Source: Kitasatospora sp. MAA19 (lineage in GTDB: Bacteria > Actinomycetota > Actinomycetes > Streptomycetales > Streptomycetaceae). From it: 64,000 bases of DNA. The position numbers were made by a program, and so were the translations under genes. The notes below the pieces were generated by a model, which saw only the letters and a program-made list of their open reading frames with translations, did not search any database and was not told the origin of the DNA. Below, one piece after another: positions 1 to 8,725 of this stretch. Location of the stretch: positions 1 through 64,000 of the forward strand of contig NZ_JARXYZ010000015.1 of the NCBI RefSeq assembly GCF_029894125.1. The letters are read 5' to 3'. The stretch's first letter is position 1. Each line of letters starts with the position of its first letter.

Positions 1-2644
1 ACGCGGGATCGGGCAGCGGCTCCTTCTCCCCACCCTCCGGCCCCTTGGGCGCCTCACCATCCGCCTGGGACCGCTTGGCCGCCTCCGCAGCCTCCCTCGC
101 CCTCCGAGCCTCCTCAAACCGAACGCGATCCGCCTCACCCTGTAGGCGTTGTTCCCGGACGCGTTCCCGCTGGAGTTCGAACTCGGACTTGGGTACGTCC
201 TTGTCAGGACCGTTCGGGCCGGGATCCTTCCGGTCGCCCGGGCCGCCCTCGGTCTTGGGCGGCGGTCCGTCGCCGCCGCCGTCCTTCGATGGGTTCGGGT
301 CAGGCGTCTTCGGGCCCGGCTTGTGATCAGGGTTCGGGTCGGGCTTGATCGGGCCCGGCTTGTGATCAGGGTTCGGGTCGGGCGTCTTCGGGTCCGGCCT
401 GTTCGGGTCCGGCCTATCCGGAAGCGGCTTGTTCGGGTCCGACTTGATCGGGTCCGGCCTGTTCGGGTCCGGCCTATCCGGAAGCGGCTTGCTCGGATCC
501 GGCTTGATCGGGTCCGGCCTGTTCGGGTCCGGCCTATCCGGAAGCGGCTTGCTCGGATCCGGCTTGATCGGGTCCGGCTTGATCGGGTCCGGCTTGCTCG
601 GATCCGGCCTATCCGGAAGCGGCTTGCTCGGATCCGGCCTGTTCGGAAGCGGCTTGTTCGGCTCGCCGCCGCCCGCCGGCGCCGTGGTGCCACCGGTCTT
701 CTTGCCCTGGTCGCCCCCGGACTCGGTGGGGCGGGGGGTGGCGGGGTCCGGGGCGGTCCGGCCGCCGGTGCCGGTCTGCGAGCCGGGCTTGGAGGTCTTG
801 TCCCCGCCCGGCGCCTCCGCGCCGACCGTCGACTTCGAGCCCGTCGACCCGCCGTCCGTCTTCGACCCGCCCTCGGTGCTGGGCCCGCCGTCGGTGCGGT
901 GCGAGCCGGACGGCGGGGTGAGCGAGGGGGTGTGGCCGCCGCCCTCGGTGCTGGTCAGGTGCGCGCCGCCCTCGGCAGGGGCGGGGAGGCGCTCGCCGAG
1001 CCTGGGCACCGGGAACGGCACGGCGTGGCCCGACAGGTTGGTGGCCACGGACAGCAGGGTGAGGGGGTGGAGCGGGTGGAAGTACTTGCTGCCGTCGTGG
1101 GGGATGTCGGCGTGCTGGAGGTCCCGGACGAAGTTGACGTACTTGGTCATCAGGGGCGAGGTGACGCCGTGCAGCAGGTGACGCGCGCCGCCCATGAGGA
1201 AGCCGGCGAGGAAGCTCGAACCGCTGGCCGAGAACTCGTGGTTCGGTTCGAAGATCAGGTTGTAGAAGCCCTCACTCAGGTACTGGTTGACGCCCATCTT
1301 GACCTGTTCGCCGAGCGCGTGGCCGAGCACGAACATCTTGTTCATCTTGTCGACACGGCCGGCGAGTTCGGGCAGCTTCTCGGCCAGGACCCGGAGTTCT
1401 CCGTTGGCGATCTTGGAACTGTTCGCGATCTCGCGCAGGGTGGCGGCCAGGCCCGCGCGGGCCCCCGGCGACTTGGCCCACTTCTCGGCGAACTCCTTGC
1501 CGAACTTCGTTCCCAGCTCGCGGGCGAGGTCCTTGCCGAGGGCGGCGCCGAGATGCTTCTCGAAGGCCTCCGCCATGCTCTTCGTGAACTGGGACCCGGC
1601 CTTGGCGCCGGTCTTGCCGGCGGCCGCGAAGCCCTTGGAGAGGTAGTTGGAGTGCTCCCGCAGGATCTTGTCGAGGCTGTTGGCGAACTCGTTCGCCGTC
1701 TTGTCGCCGATCGCCCGACCGGCGCCCGACCCGGCCTCCTTCCCCCCGAGGTTCCCGGCTTCCTTGCCACCGAGGTTGCCGAGTTCCTTGGACCCGAGGT
1801 TCTTCAGTTCCTTGGCGCCGAGGTTCGCGAGCTCCTTGGCCCCGAGCTTCTCCAGGTCCTTGGCCCCGCCCTTGGCGAGCCCGGTGGCCAGGCTCTTCAG
1901 CGAGGCACTCAGTTCCTTCGAGACGAAGAGCTTTCCGAACATCTTGCCGAAGAGCTTGCCCAGGCCCATGCCCAGCAGGTGCAGCGGACCGGCGATGACG
2001 CCGCTGATCGCGCCGAAGATCGCGGCCTGCTTGGTCAGGTCCTTGTCCCACTCGTGGCGGTCGCCCCGCCCGAACTGGATGCCCTGGATGATCCCGTCCA
2101 TCACCAGGCCGCCGACCACACCGAAGAAGGTGTGCATCAGGATCACCTGGAGGAGCTTCTTCAGCAGGTTGATGATGATCGTCTTGACGACCTGCTTGCC
2201 GGGCTCGACCGCGAGGAGCGAGGCGCCGCCGGTGAACGGGGACCAGAAGATGGCCAGCGCGATCTCGATCAGCAGCTGGATGATCTGGCCGACGATCATC
2301 CACTTCGTGTACTCGACGGTGTTCGCGACCTTTCCCGCGAACCCGCTGAGCTGCTTGCAGAGTTCGGTCGCGACACCGACGTAGTCGGTGTCGCTCCCGT
2401 CGCCGATGAACCGCCCCATCTCGCGTTCGAAGGCTTCGGCGGCCTCCCCCTCGAACTGCTTCCGGCACGCGGCCACCAGATCCGCGATGTAGGTCTTGAG
2501 CTGCGGCAGCTCCTCGGCGAGCGTCGCGTACTCGTCCCGGACGTCCCGCAACGCCCCCTCGTTGGACTCCGGCCACGGCATCCCGGTGAGGATGTGGAAG
2601 AACGTCGCGACGCCGGGCGAGACGTTCATCGAGGAGTGGGCCAT
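1..2644 (-). CDS. Large T7SS-associated polymorphic-toxin-like protein, N-terminal 881 residues only (runs off left edge)
   Basis: The frame is open from an ATG at 2644 (GGAGG about 9 nt upstream) to the window edge, so the C-terminus is missing. Residues 1-130 are helical with a WXG100-like look (MAHSSMNVSPGVATFF start, PWPESNEGALRDV). Hydrophobic helices follow (QIIQLLIEIALAIFW), then alanine-rich helices with KELxNLG-type heptads near residues 260-305. Residues about 560-660 are low-complexity Ser/Gly/Thr, and residues about 662-785 are a Pro/Asp/Lys tandem repeat (KPLPDRPDPNRPDPIKPDP type). A charged coiled-coil segment rich in Glu/Arg follows. This N-terminal helical domain plus long linker is the layout of actinobacterial CpnT-like or other ESX-exported toxins whose variable toxin domain is C-terminal. 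The toxin activity cannot be read because that end lies outside the window. It is last in a run of minus-strand ESX genes. Confidence 0.8.
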   Translation of the reverse strand, partial: MAHSSMNVSPGVATFFHILTGMPWPESNEGALRDVRDEYATLAEELPQLKTYIADLVAACRKQFEGEAAEAFEREMGRFIGDGSDTDYVGVATELCKQLSGFAGKVANTVEYTKWMIVGQIIQLLIEIALAIFWSPFTGGASLLAVEPGKQVVKTIIINLLKKLLQVILMHTFFGVVGGLVMDGIIQGIQFGRGDRHEWDKDLTKQAAIFGAISGVIAGPLHLLGMGLGKLFGKMFGKLFVSKELSASLKSLATGLAKGGAKDLEKLGAKELANLGAKELKNLGSKELGNLGGKEAGNLGGKEAGSGAGRAIGDKTANEFANSLDKILREHSNYLSKGFAAAGKTGAKAGSQFTKSMAEAFEKHLGAALGKDLARELGTKFGKEFAEKWAKSPGARAGLAATLREIANSSKIANGELRVLAEKLPELAGRVDKMNKMFVLGHALGEQVKMGVNQYLSEGFYNLIFEPNHEFSASGSSFLAGFLMGGARHLLHGVTSPLMTKYVNFVRDLQHADIPHDGSKYFHPLHPLTLLSVATNLSGHAVPFPVPRLGERLPAPAEGGAHLTSTEGGGHTPSLTPPSGSHRTDGGPSTEGGSKTDGGSTGSKSTVGAEAPGGDKTSKPGSQTGTGGRTAPDPATPRPTESGGDQGKKTGGTTAPAGGGEPNKPLPNRPDPSKPLPDRPDPSKPDPIKPDPIKPDPSKPLPDRPDPNRPDPIKPDPSKPLPDRPDPNRPDPIKSDPNKPLPDRPDPNRPDPKTPDPNPDHKPGPIKPDPNPDHKPGPKTPDPNPSKDGGGDGPPPKTEGGPGDRKDPGPNGPDKDVPKSEFELQRERVREQRLQGEADRVRFEEARRAREAAEAAKRSQADGEAPKGPEGGEKEPLPDPA
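395..660 (-). repeat. 60-bp tandem repeats encoding a Pro-Asp-Lys linker
   Basis: Near-identical 60-bp units lie in register (for example 421-480, 481-540 and 541-600) and are made of 15-bp sub-units around cggcctatccggaagcggct and gttcgggtccggcct. All stay in the reading frame of the toxin-like gene and encode PDP-type repeats (KPLPDRPDPNRPDPIKPDP). Such linkers commonly separate trafficking from toxin domains. Confidence 0.9.
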
Positions 2645-2721
2645 GGCGGGGAGCCTCCGGCTGCGAAGCCTGCTGAGTGCGGTGCGGGTGGGGAACGGCG
2701 CCGTCCGGCGCTATCGGCGGG

Positions 2722-3024
2722 TCACTTCACCAGCTCGGTGTTGTGCTCGTCGGTCGAGTCGAACAGGTTGGCCGTGCTCACGCCGTGCCTCCCGACGCTC
2801 GCCAGCTTGTCCCTGATGGAACCGACCAGTTCGAGCAGGTTGGCGGTCGGCTCGTCCACCTTCTCGTGGTACTGCTTGCCGATCTCGTCGGAGCCGGCCG
2901 CCGTCTTGTTCATGATGTTGACGTTGTCGACCTCGCCGTAGATCTTGTCGACGAACGCGGACATGTCGTCGAACTTGGTGAACGCTTCCTTCAGGTCCTC
3001 AAGCTTCCTCAGCTGCTTAGCCAT
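2722..3024 (-). CDS. Small ESX-type helical protein (WXG100 superfamily-like)
   Basis: 100 residues, predicted all-helical, starting MAKQLRKLEDLKEAFTKFDD. It has the size and helical character of an ESX small secreted protein but no clear W-x-G turn. The central part (NIMNKTAAGSDEIGKQYHEK) could be the turn and second helix. The ATG at 3024 overlaps the stop of the upstream YbaB-like gene (3017-3019), so the two are translationally coupled. It lies just upstream of the large toxin-like gene and may be its secretion partner or chaperone. That role is inferred from position only. Confidence 0.85.
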   Translation of the reverse strand: MAKQLRKLEDLKEAFTKFDDMSAFVDKIYGEVDNVNIMNKTAAGSDEIGKQYHEKVDEPTANLLELVGSIRDKLASVGRHGVSTANLFDSTDEHNTELVK

Positions 3025-3484
3025 TGAACTCGTCCTGCTTGTGGGAGGTCCTGGCCCGGTCGGCTCCCGGCCGCATCGCGGTGAGCGGCGCCAGCAGCGC
3101 GTCCAGGTCCAGACCGCCCAGCGCCGACAGCAGCGGGTCCTCCTCGCGCTCGCCGGTGACCGCCAGGCGCAGCGTCTCGCCGACCCCGTCGAAGGAACGC
3201 ATCGACTGGCTGATCCGCTCGCCCATCCGGGCCTTGGCCTCGTTCAGCACGTCCTTGAGGACGGCGGCCAGTTCGGCGGGAGCCATCTCCTGGTAGGCGG
3301 TGGTGTGGAAGGTCAGCGCGAGCACCTCGCCCTGCGCGCCGACCTTCGCGGTGACCATCCGGTCCTTGGTCGTCGCCGAGGCCGTGGCCACCTGCAGTTC
3401 CCGGGCCATCTCGGCCATCTTGGCCTGCTGCTCCTCCATGGCCGCCATCGCCTGGGCGAGCTGCTCCTCGAACGAGAACGTCAT
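3017..3484 (-). CDS. YbaB/EbfC-family protein of the ESX locus
   Basis: About 155 residues. An N-terminal coiled coil (FEEQLAQAMAAMEEQQAKMAEMARE) leads to a strand-rich core (MVTAKVGAQGEVLALTF) and a C-terminal helix. This matches the YbaB/EbfC DNA-binding or EspL-like fold often found in mycobacterial and streptomycete ESX clusters. The ATG at 3484 is preferred because AAAGGAAC lies about 9 nt upstream; an in-frame GTG at 3502 is an alternative giving six more residues. The stop overlaps the next gene by 8 nt. A regulatory or chaperone-like role for ESX substrates is inferred from homologous loci. Confidence 0.82.
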   Translation of the reverse strand: MTFSFEEQLAQAMAAMEEQQAKMAEMARELQVATASATTKDRMVTAKVGAQGEVLALTFHTTAYQEMAPAELAAVLKDVLNEAKARMGERISQSMRSFDGVGETLRLAVTGEREEDPLLSALGGLDLDALLAPLTAMRPGADRARTSHKQDEFNG

Positions 3485-3522
3485 CTCCGTGTTCCTTTCC
3501 ACTCTCGAAACGCGAGGCCGGC

Positions 3523-5859
3523 TCAGCGGCCGATCACTCCGCTGACCGCACCGGTGTCGGTGCCCCAGACCTCTTCGTCCTCGGCCAGCCAGGTGGTCCG
3601 CTGACGGCCCTTCTCGCCCTGGCCGCCACCCATGCCGCCGCCCATCGGAGGCATCATGGGCATCCCGCCGCCGCTGGTGTTCACCGAGCGGCCGCGCATC
3701 GCGGCGGCCTCCTCGGCGGCGAGCGCGGAGGCCTTCTGGCTCATCGCGGACTTCTCCGCGGCGGCCGCGCCGGCACCGGCACCCGCGCCGGCACCGGTGC
3801 CGCCGACCTTCGGCGCGGGCGGCAGTCCGCCGTTCTCCGCCACCTGGGGGCCGACCCCGCTGGAGGTGTTGAGGATCCGGGGGCTGCCGCCGGAGGTGCT
3901 GAGGCCGCCCCCTCCTCCGCCCACGCCGCTGAACAGCCCCGGGTAGGAGCCGAACGAGCCGATGCCGCCGTTCTGGTCGAGGCCGCTGCCGCCGGTCCCC
4001 AGGTCCAGGGTCCAGGGCGCGCCGGTGGACGGCGGGCGCGCACCGCCGCCGATGTCACCGCCCCAGGTGATGGTTCCACCGCCGCCGCTGCCGGTGCCGC
4101 CGGCCGTGGTCCAGGCGTGCTGGAGGTCCCGCGAGCGCTGGATGTAGTCGGAGATCGGCTTCTTCTGGGCGTCCAGCAGGGTGCCGTCCTCGGCGATCGA
4201 GGAGTCCTTCTCCACCACGATCGGGTTGCCCTGGGAGTCCAGGACGGGCTTGCCGTCGGCGTCGACGACCGTGCCGTCCTCGCGGATGGTCGAGCCCTTC
4301 GGCACCTTGGCGTTGGGGCCGTAGATCCCGCCGCCGGTGCCCGCCGGCACGTTCGCGCCGGGCGGCACGACGATCGGCTTGCCGTCCTTGTCCAGCACCT
4401 CCTTGCCGTTGGCGTCGTACACCTTGCCGCCCGAGAGGTAGCCGCCGGGCGGGAGGAGGATCGGCTTCTTGTCCTTGTCCAGGAGCACGTTGCCGTCCTT
4501 GTCGCGGATCGGCGTCCCGGCACCGGTGCCGCCACCGGCACCGCCACCGGCGCCGCCGCCGTTCCCGCCGGCGCCGCTGCCACCGATGATCGGCGGGGGG
4601 ATGTGCAGGTTGTTCCCGTTGCCGCCGCCCCCGCCACCGCCGGTGCCCCCGGCGCCGTCGCCGAGGTTGAACTTGTTCCCGGCGCCGCCGCCCCCGCCAC
4701 CGGCCCCGCCGCTGCCCCCGCCGCTGCCCCCGCTGCCGTCGCCGATGTTGAACTTGTCGTTGCCGCCGGTGCCGGGCGGCGGAGGCGCGTCGGGGTTGTT
4801 GGGGTCGGGCACGGCCTTCGGGGGCAGCGTGATGCCGACCGGCAGGAGGTCGAAGCCGAGCTTGGAGATCAGCGGCTCGTACGCGGTCCCCAGCGCCGTC
4901 ATCGCGTCGTCACCGGGCTTGTCCAGAAGGGTGGCGACCTTCTCCAGCCACCTCAGCTTGGCCTTCGCGTCGAGTGCGGTGTAGAAGGCGTCAGTGCGGG
5001 GGTCGCCCAGCGAGGAGGTGTCGTACTTCCAGGTGCTGTCCGCCGTCCAGTACATGGGCGCCTTGCCCATCTCCTCCCGCAGTACCTCCAGGATGCACTG
5101 GTACGGGAATCCGACGGCGTACCAGGCCACCTGTGCCGCGTTGACGGCCTCGATGGCGACGCCGATCCGCTGCGCCGCGAACTTGAGGTACGGCCCGTAG
5201 CCGGCTCCGACCAACTGGTGGCTCAGGTCGTCGAGTTCGACGGCGAACCGCTCAAGGAGCTTCTTGAACTCGCCCGCCGCGTCCCCCTCCCACGTGTCGC
5301 CCGGGCCGTCGATCTGGTCGGCCCACTTGCGGAACTCCTCGGCCTGTGTCGACAGCCACTTGGTGGTGTCGTCGATCGCCTTGGCCCCGGCCACCAGACT
5401 CTGCGGGTCGATCGTGTCGTTCCCGCGGGTGCTGATCGGGAACTCGCCCTGCTTGGCGTCCGGAGCCACCGTGGTCGGGACGTCCGGCCGGATCGGGCCG
5501 AGGATCAGCTCGGCCTGGTGGTTGAACTTGGAGAGCACGCCGCTGGGGTCGTTCCCCCACTTGCTGTAGTCGATGTAGACGTTGATCTTGAAGTGGCGCG
5601 GGCCCCCCGTGTTGTTGTTCGCGGTGCCGTCGTAGAAGTTCATCGCCCACCAGACGGACGGGTCACCCGTCCCCGAACCGTCCTTCAGGTACGAATGGGT
5701 GGAGGCGTCGTTCGGGTCGAAGTACCCGTTCTCGACGGTCATCTTCCCGGTCAGCCAGGGAGCGGCCTTCGGTCCCGCGACGTCCTCCCGCTTGGTGATC
5801 CCGACCGGAGACTGCTTGGATTCGAAGGCGGCGAGGACCGCCTCCCAGAGCATGGACAC
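3523..5859 (-). CDS. Large glycine-rich T7SS-associated protein with WXG motif
   Basis: 778 residues with a GTG start at 5859 behind GGAG; an ATG two codons in is an alternative. Residues 1-150 contain AAPWLTGKMTVENGYF and FKINVYIDYSKWGND. Near residues 190-205 there is a genuine W-x-G turn (DTWEGDAAGEFKKLL), followed by a helical region. From about residue 355 it becomes Gly/Pro/Asn-rich, with interspersed FNIGDGSGG and FNLGDGAGG units. There are then three related DGxxxDxDGKPI units, a further Gly-rich stretch and an Ala-rich, Met-Gly-Pro tail (MPMMPPMGGGMGGG). It is probably an ESX substrate or surface protein. It resembles uncharacterised streptomycete ESX-locus proteins (possibly the group named AAWKG); no enzymatic motif is visible. 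Confidence 0.85.
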   Translation of the reverse strand: MSMLWEAVLAAFESKQSPVGITKREDVAGPKAAPWLTGKMTVENGYFDPNDASTHSYLKDGSGTGDPSVWWAMNFYDGTANNNTGGPRHFKINVYIDYSKWGNDPSGVLSKFNHQAELILGPIRPDVPTTVAPDAKQGEFPISTRGNDTIDPQSLVAGAKAIDDTTKWLSTQAEEFRKWADQIDGPGDTWEGDAAGEFKKLLERFAVELDDLSHQLVGAGYGPYLKFAAQRIGVAIEAVNAAQVAWYAVGFPYQCILEVLREEMGKAPMYWTADSTWKYDTSSLGDPRTDAFYTALDAKAKLRWLEKVATLLDKPGDDAMTALGTAYEPLISKLGFDLLPVGITLPPKAVPDPNNPDAPPPPGTGGNDKFNIGDGSGGSGGGSGGAGGGGGGAGNKFNLGDGAGGTGGGGGGGNGNNLHIPPPIIGGSGAGGNGGGAGGGAGGGTGAGTPIRDKDGNVLLDKDKKPILLPPGGYLSGGKVYDANGKEVLDKDGKPIVVPPGANVPAGTGGGIYGPNAKVPKGSTIREDGTVVDADGKPVLDSQGNPIVVEKDSSIAEDGTLLDAQKKPISDYIQRSRDLQHAWTTAGGTGSGGGGTITWGGDIGGGARPPSTGAPWTLDLGTGGSGLDQNGGIGSFGSYPGLFSGVGGGGGGLSTSGGSPRILNTSSGVGPQVAENGGLPPAPKVGGTGAGAGAGAGAAAAEKSAMSQKASALAAEEAAAMRGRSVNTSGGGMPMMPPMGGGMGGGQGEKGRQRTTWLAEDEEVWGTDTGAVSGVIGR

Positions 5860-5922
5860 GAGGGTCTCCAGACGAGTAGGAGGGTTCAGGGGTTCAGGGG
5901 GCCGATCAGGAGGGGGAATCCA

Positions 5923-6384
5923 CTACTTCCCGCCGCCTCCACCACCGCCGCCACCACCGGCGCCGATGACGTCCTGCAGGATCTGCATCACCTCGGCGGC
6001 CGTCAGGGCCTCGTCGTGAGCGGTGTCCATCGTCTTGAGGAAGTCCAGGACGTCGAGCCGGGCCTTCTCCATCTGGTTGTGGAAGATCTTGAAGTCGCCC
6101 ACCACGGAGCCCGCCAGATGCGCGAACCCCTTCTGCAGGTTGGTGCCGCCGTCGAAGTTCCCTGCCAGCAGCGCGACGTAGTGGTGGTCCTTGGCCGCCG
6201 TGCCCTGGCCGCTGAAGCCCAGCATGGCCGAGTAGCCCGGGTCGGTCTCCAACTGGCTCAGGTAGGACGGCAGGATCGTGTTGGCGAAGTACTCCAGGTC
6301 GTCGTGGTTGACGCTGAGCGTGTGGCCGTGGTCCGGCTTCGAAGGCCCTGGCGGGGGCGCGGGCAGCACCGGATCAGTGGACAT
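5923..6384 (-). CDS. ESX-locus hypothetical protein with polyglycine tail
   Basis: 153 residues; ATG at 6384 behind GGAGG. An N-terminal Pro-rich lead (LPAPPPGPSKPDHGH) is followed by an all-helical body that could pack as a WXG-like hairpin (DLEYFANTILPSYLSQLE, then FKIFHNQMEKARLDVLDFL). It ends with a run of about ten glycines and a Lys. It sits between the two small WXG100-like genes and the 778-residue protein on the same strand with short gaps, so it is probably co-transcribed. The family is not recognised beyond this; an ESX substrate or partner role is inferred from context. Confidence 0.82.
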   Translation of the reverse strand: MSTDPVLPAPPPGPSKPDHGHTLSVNHDDLEYFANTILPSYLSQLETDPGYSAMLGFSGQGTAAKDHHYVALLAGNFDGGTNLQKGFAHLAGSVVGDFKIFHNQMEKARLDVLDFLKTMDTAHDEALTAAEVMQILQDVIGAGGGGGGGGGGK

Positions 6385-6423
6385 CGCACCCGCCCCTCCG
6401 GTCGAGCCGCTCCGTGGCCGTCA

Positions 6424-6708
6424 TCAGATACCCGCCGCACCGCGCCGGTCCGCGTCGCGGAGCAGGCCGTGCATGGTGCGCAGGACGTCGGCGCCCTTGG
6501 TGATGTCGTCGGTCATGGCGGCGTCCTGTCCGGCCAGCACCTGGTAGAAGGAGTGGGCGGCGGCGGCCAGGTCACCCTTGAGCTGGTGCTCGGCGGTCTG
6601 GATGGCCTGCAGGCAGTCCTGCATCGCGGCGTGCATACCGCTGCCGGCCTGGGTCAGGGCGTCCGCCGCCTCGTCGATGTTGGCGTGGTGGAGTTCGATG
6701 CTTGCCAT
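6424..6708 (-). CDS. WXG100-family (EsxA/EsxB-like) protein
   Basis: 94 residues, the typical size of ESX small secreted substrates. Helix 1 is ELHHANIDEAADALTQAGSG and helix 2 carries HSFYQVLAGQDAAMTDD. The canonical Trp-x-Gly turn is replaced by a KGDLAAAAHSF-type turn, so it is a diverged member. It lies 70 nt downstream of a second small WXG-like gene (6778-7122), the usual tandem arrangement of proteins that form a heterodimer before export. The start is fixed by GAAAGGA just upstream. Confidence 0.85.
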   Translation of the reverse strand: MASIELHHANIDEAADALTQAGSGMHAAMQDCLQAIQTAEHQLKGDLAAAAHSFYQVLAGQDAAMTDDITKGADVLRTMHGLLRDADRRGAAGI

Positions 6709-6777
6709 GGCTGGTCCTTTCGGTCGGCTGGGGTCCGGCCCGGGGTGGCCCGGTCCGGTGGGTCGGCGGGGGTGGGA

Positions 6778-7122
6778 TCAGGGGTTGAGGCCCTTGTAGA
6801 CCTCGGACCCCGGACCGCCGCCGCCCCAGCCGTTGTTGACGTCGAAGGCCTGGTCGTGGGCGTTGTTGATCTGGACGTGCCCGGCGGAGAAGCGCCCCTG
6901 GAAGCTCTGGTAGGCGTTCTTGAGCTGCTGGTACCGCTCCTGCCAGTCGTGGATCTTCCCCTGGTAGGCGGTGCTGCACGCGGCCTTGAAGTGCTGCTGG
7001 ACCTCGTCGTTGACGTCCTGGACGCGCTGACCGGCGTTCATCATGGCCTGGATGTGGTTGTCCAGGGTCGCCATCACGGCCTTAACGGCCGCGTCGTCTG
7101 TCTGAACGATGGGAGTGCTCAC
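6778..7122 (-). CDS. WXG100-family ESX secreted protein
   Basis: 114 residues. The first helix (AVKAVMATLDNHIQAMMNAG) and second helix (WQERYQQLKNAYQSFQGRFS) flank a turn reading CSTAYQGKIHDW, in which Tyr replaces the Trp of W-x-G. The C-terminal tail holds NNGWGGGGPGSEVYKGL, with a Y-x(3)-(D/E)-like export signal only weakly suggested. It is directly downstream of eccB and upstream of the partner-like 6424-6708 gene. It is probably an EsxA/B-type substrate exported as a dimer. Confidence 0.87.
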   Translation of the reverse strand: MSTPIVQTDDAAVKAVMATLDNHIQAMMNAGQRVQDVNDEVQQHFKAACSTAYQGKIHDWQERYQQLKNAYQSFQGRFSAGHVQINNAHDQAFDVNNGWGGGGPGSEVYKGLNP

Positions 7123-7226
7123 TGCTTTCCCTTCCTCGGTGCGGATTCCCGGCTGCGGCGGGTGCCGCGCGGGCGGGTCGGCCGACCCGGTCCATTTGCT
7201 TCAACGGGCCCGTGGCGGACACAGGT

Positions 7227-8675
7227 TCACCTCGAACAGGCCGGTCCTGAGGGCCGCGGCGCGGGGGTCGCGGCGCCGGTCAGCGCGGCCGGGTCGAGGC
7301 TGGGCCCGGTCGGCAGCAGGGACAGCAGGGCCTCGGGGACGGCCGACGGGACGGTCTCGCCGTAGCCGAGCTGCTTGACGGCCGCGACGGAGGCCAGCGG
7401 GTACTTCACCCCGGCGTCGGTGACCAGGTAGAGGGTGGCGCCGACGCCCGCGCTGGACAGCGCCCGGACCAGGGCGCCGCCGCCGGGCTTGACGGCGATG
7501 CTGTCGGCGCCGGCGCAGGCCGGGTCCACGCCCGGCTGGGCGGCCGGCGGCGGGCCCGCGACGGCACCGGTGTCGACCAGGGTGACGGAGGTGGTCGGCG
7601 CCTGGTCGGTGAGCCTCAGGTCCGCGCAGACGCCCCGGCCCTGGGGGACCGTCACCAGTTCGGGCGGCGCGGTGGGCAGCCCGGCCGCGGCGGGGGCGGC
7701 CGGGGCGGGCGCGGTGTGCGCGGTGAGGTCGGCCGGGCCGAGCTGCGCGGGGGCGACGGCCTCGCCCGCGTAGGCGGCGTTCTGGGTGCGGGGGTCGTTG
7801 CGCAGCAGCTCGAAGGCCATCCGGCTGAGCGGGGCGAGCCCGGCCGTGGTCAGCAGGTAGGGGTCGCCGCCGGGGCCGGTGAACAGCTGGCCGATCCGGG
7901 TGGCGTGGGTGCCGAGCTGCGGGCCGGGCTTGCCGCGGTCCGCCGGGTCGGGGGCGGCCAGGTCCGGGCCGGCGGCCAGCGCGTTGAGGAAGGCCGCCGT
8001 CACCGGGTAGGGGGCGACGGCGGTCTGGCCGAGGGCCTGGCGGGCGCCGTTGGCGGTGTCCAGGCGCAGCCGGCGGCCGTGCCAGAGCAGGTACACGGCA
8101 CCGTCCGGGGCGGAGACCAGGGCGCCCTGGCCGTCCGTCAGGCCGGTGCCGCGGCGGCCCGGGCCGACCGCCAGGGCCAGCTCCGGGAGGCGGCCGCCGG
8201 ACGGTCCGGGCGTGCTGACGGCGCAGGCGAGCCAGGGCGCGTCGGCGAGCTGGTCGGCCCCGGGCAGGCCGTCGGGGGCGCCGAGGATGCCGATCGGGGC
8301 GCCGCGCGGGGTGTCGGCCAGCGAGTGCACGCTGACCTGGTCGACCACCAGCTGGTCGCCGGCCAGCAGCCGGGCGCTGGCCTCGTTCAGGACGGGGTGC
8401 AGGCTGCCGTCCAGGAAGAGGTAGCGGACGCCGCTCTCCTTGACCACCACCAGGGTGCCGGGCTTCTGCCAGCCCGTGGCGCCGCCGGGGACGAGCGCCC
8501 CGAACACGGCGGCCCCCAGGCACACCAGCACGGCGATGATCACCCCGATGACGGTGCCCCGCGAGGTGCGCCCGGCCGGGGTGTCGGCGGCATCGGGCTC
8601 GCCGCGCAGCATGCCGGTGGCGAGCCTGCCCATCACGAACAGGTGGGCCTGCACCTGGTCGCGCTTCGACTGCAT
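7227..8675 (-). CDS. eccB: Type VII secretion protein EccB
   Basis: 482 residues; ATG at 8675 with GAGGAG 10 nt upstream. The N-terminus MQSKRDQVQAHLFVMGRL is the hallmark EccB opening. One transmembrane helix lies at residues 41-63 (TVIGVIIAVLVCLGAAVF), followed by a large extracytoplasmic domain with the family's repeated fold and several Cys (for example WLACAVST, GVCADLRL, DPACAG). Length and layout match EccB, a membrane-complex subunit of ESX systems that packs with EccC, EccD and EccE. It follows eccD by 50 nt on the same strand and is followed by the small WXG proteins. Confidence 0.95.
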   Translation of the reverse strand: MQSKRDQVQAHLFVMGRLATGMLRGEPDAADTPAGRTSRGTVIGVIIAVLVCLGAAVFGALVPGGATGWQKPGTLVVVKESGVRYLFLDGSLHPVLNEASARLLAGDQLVVDQVSVHSLADTPRGAPIGILGAPDGLPGADQLADAPWLACAVSTPGPSGGRLPELALAVGPGRRGTGLTDGQGALVSAPDGAVYLLWHGRRLRLDTANGARQALGQTAVAPYPVTAAFLNALAAGPDLAAPDPADRGKPGPQLGTHATRIGQLFTGPGGDPYLLTTAGLAPLSRMAFELLRNDPRTQNAAYAGEAVAPAQLGPADLTAHTAPAPAAPAAAGLPTAPPELVTVPQGRGVCADLRLTDQAPTTSVTLVDTGAVAGPPPAAQPGVDPACAGADSIAVKPGGGALVRALSSAGVGATLYLVTDAGVKYPLASVAAVKQLGYGETVPSAVPEALLSLLPTGPSLDPAALTGAATPAPRPSGPACSR

Positions 8676-8725
8676 CTCGTGGTTCTCCTCGGGGCGGCGG
8701 AAGGTGAGGGTCCGTCAGGGTCGGC

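Noticed and set aside
395-660. Possible CRISPR array
   Set aside because: Units abut without unique spacers and stay in frame, encoding a protein linker.
149-2941. 930-codon plus-strand frame over the toxin-like gene
   Set aside because: Arg/Val/Gly-rich antisense shadow of the minus-strand gene; the minus frame gives coherent domains and starts with a ribosome site.
4117-7365. 1082-codon plus-strand frame
   Set aside because: Runs antisense across five ESX genes; composition artefact of high GC.
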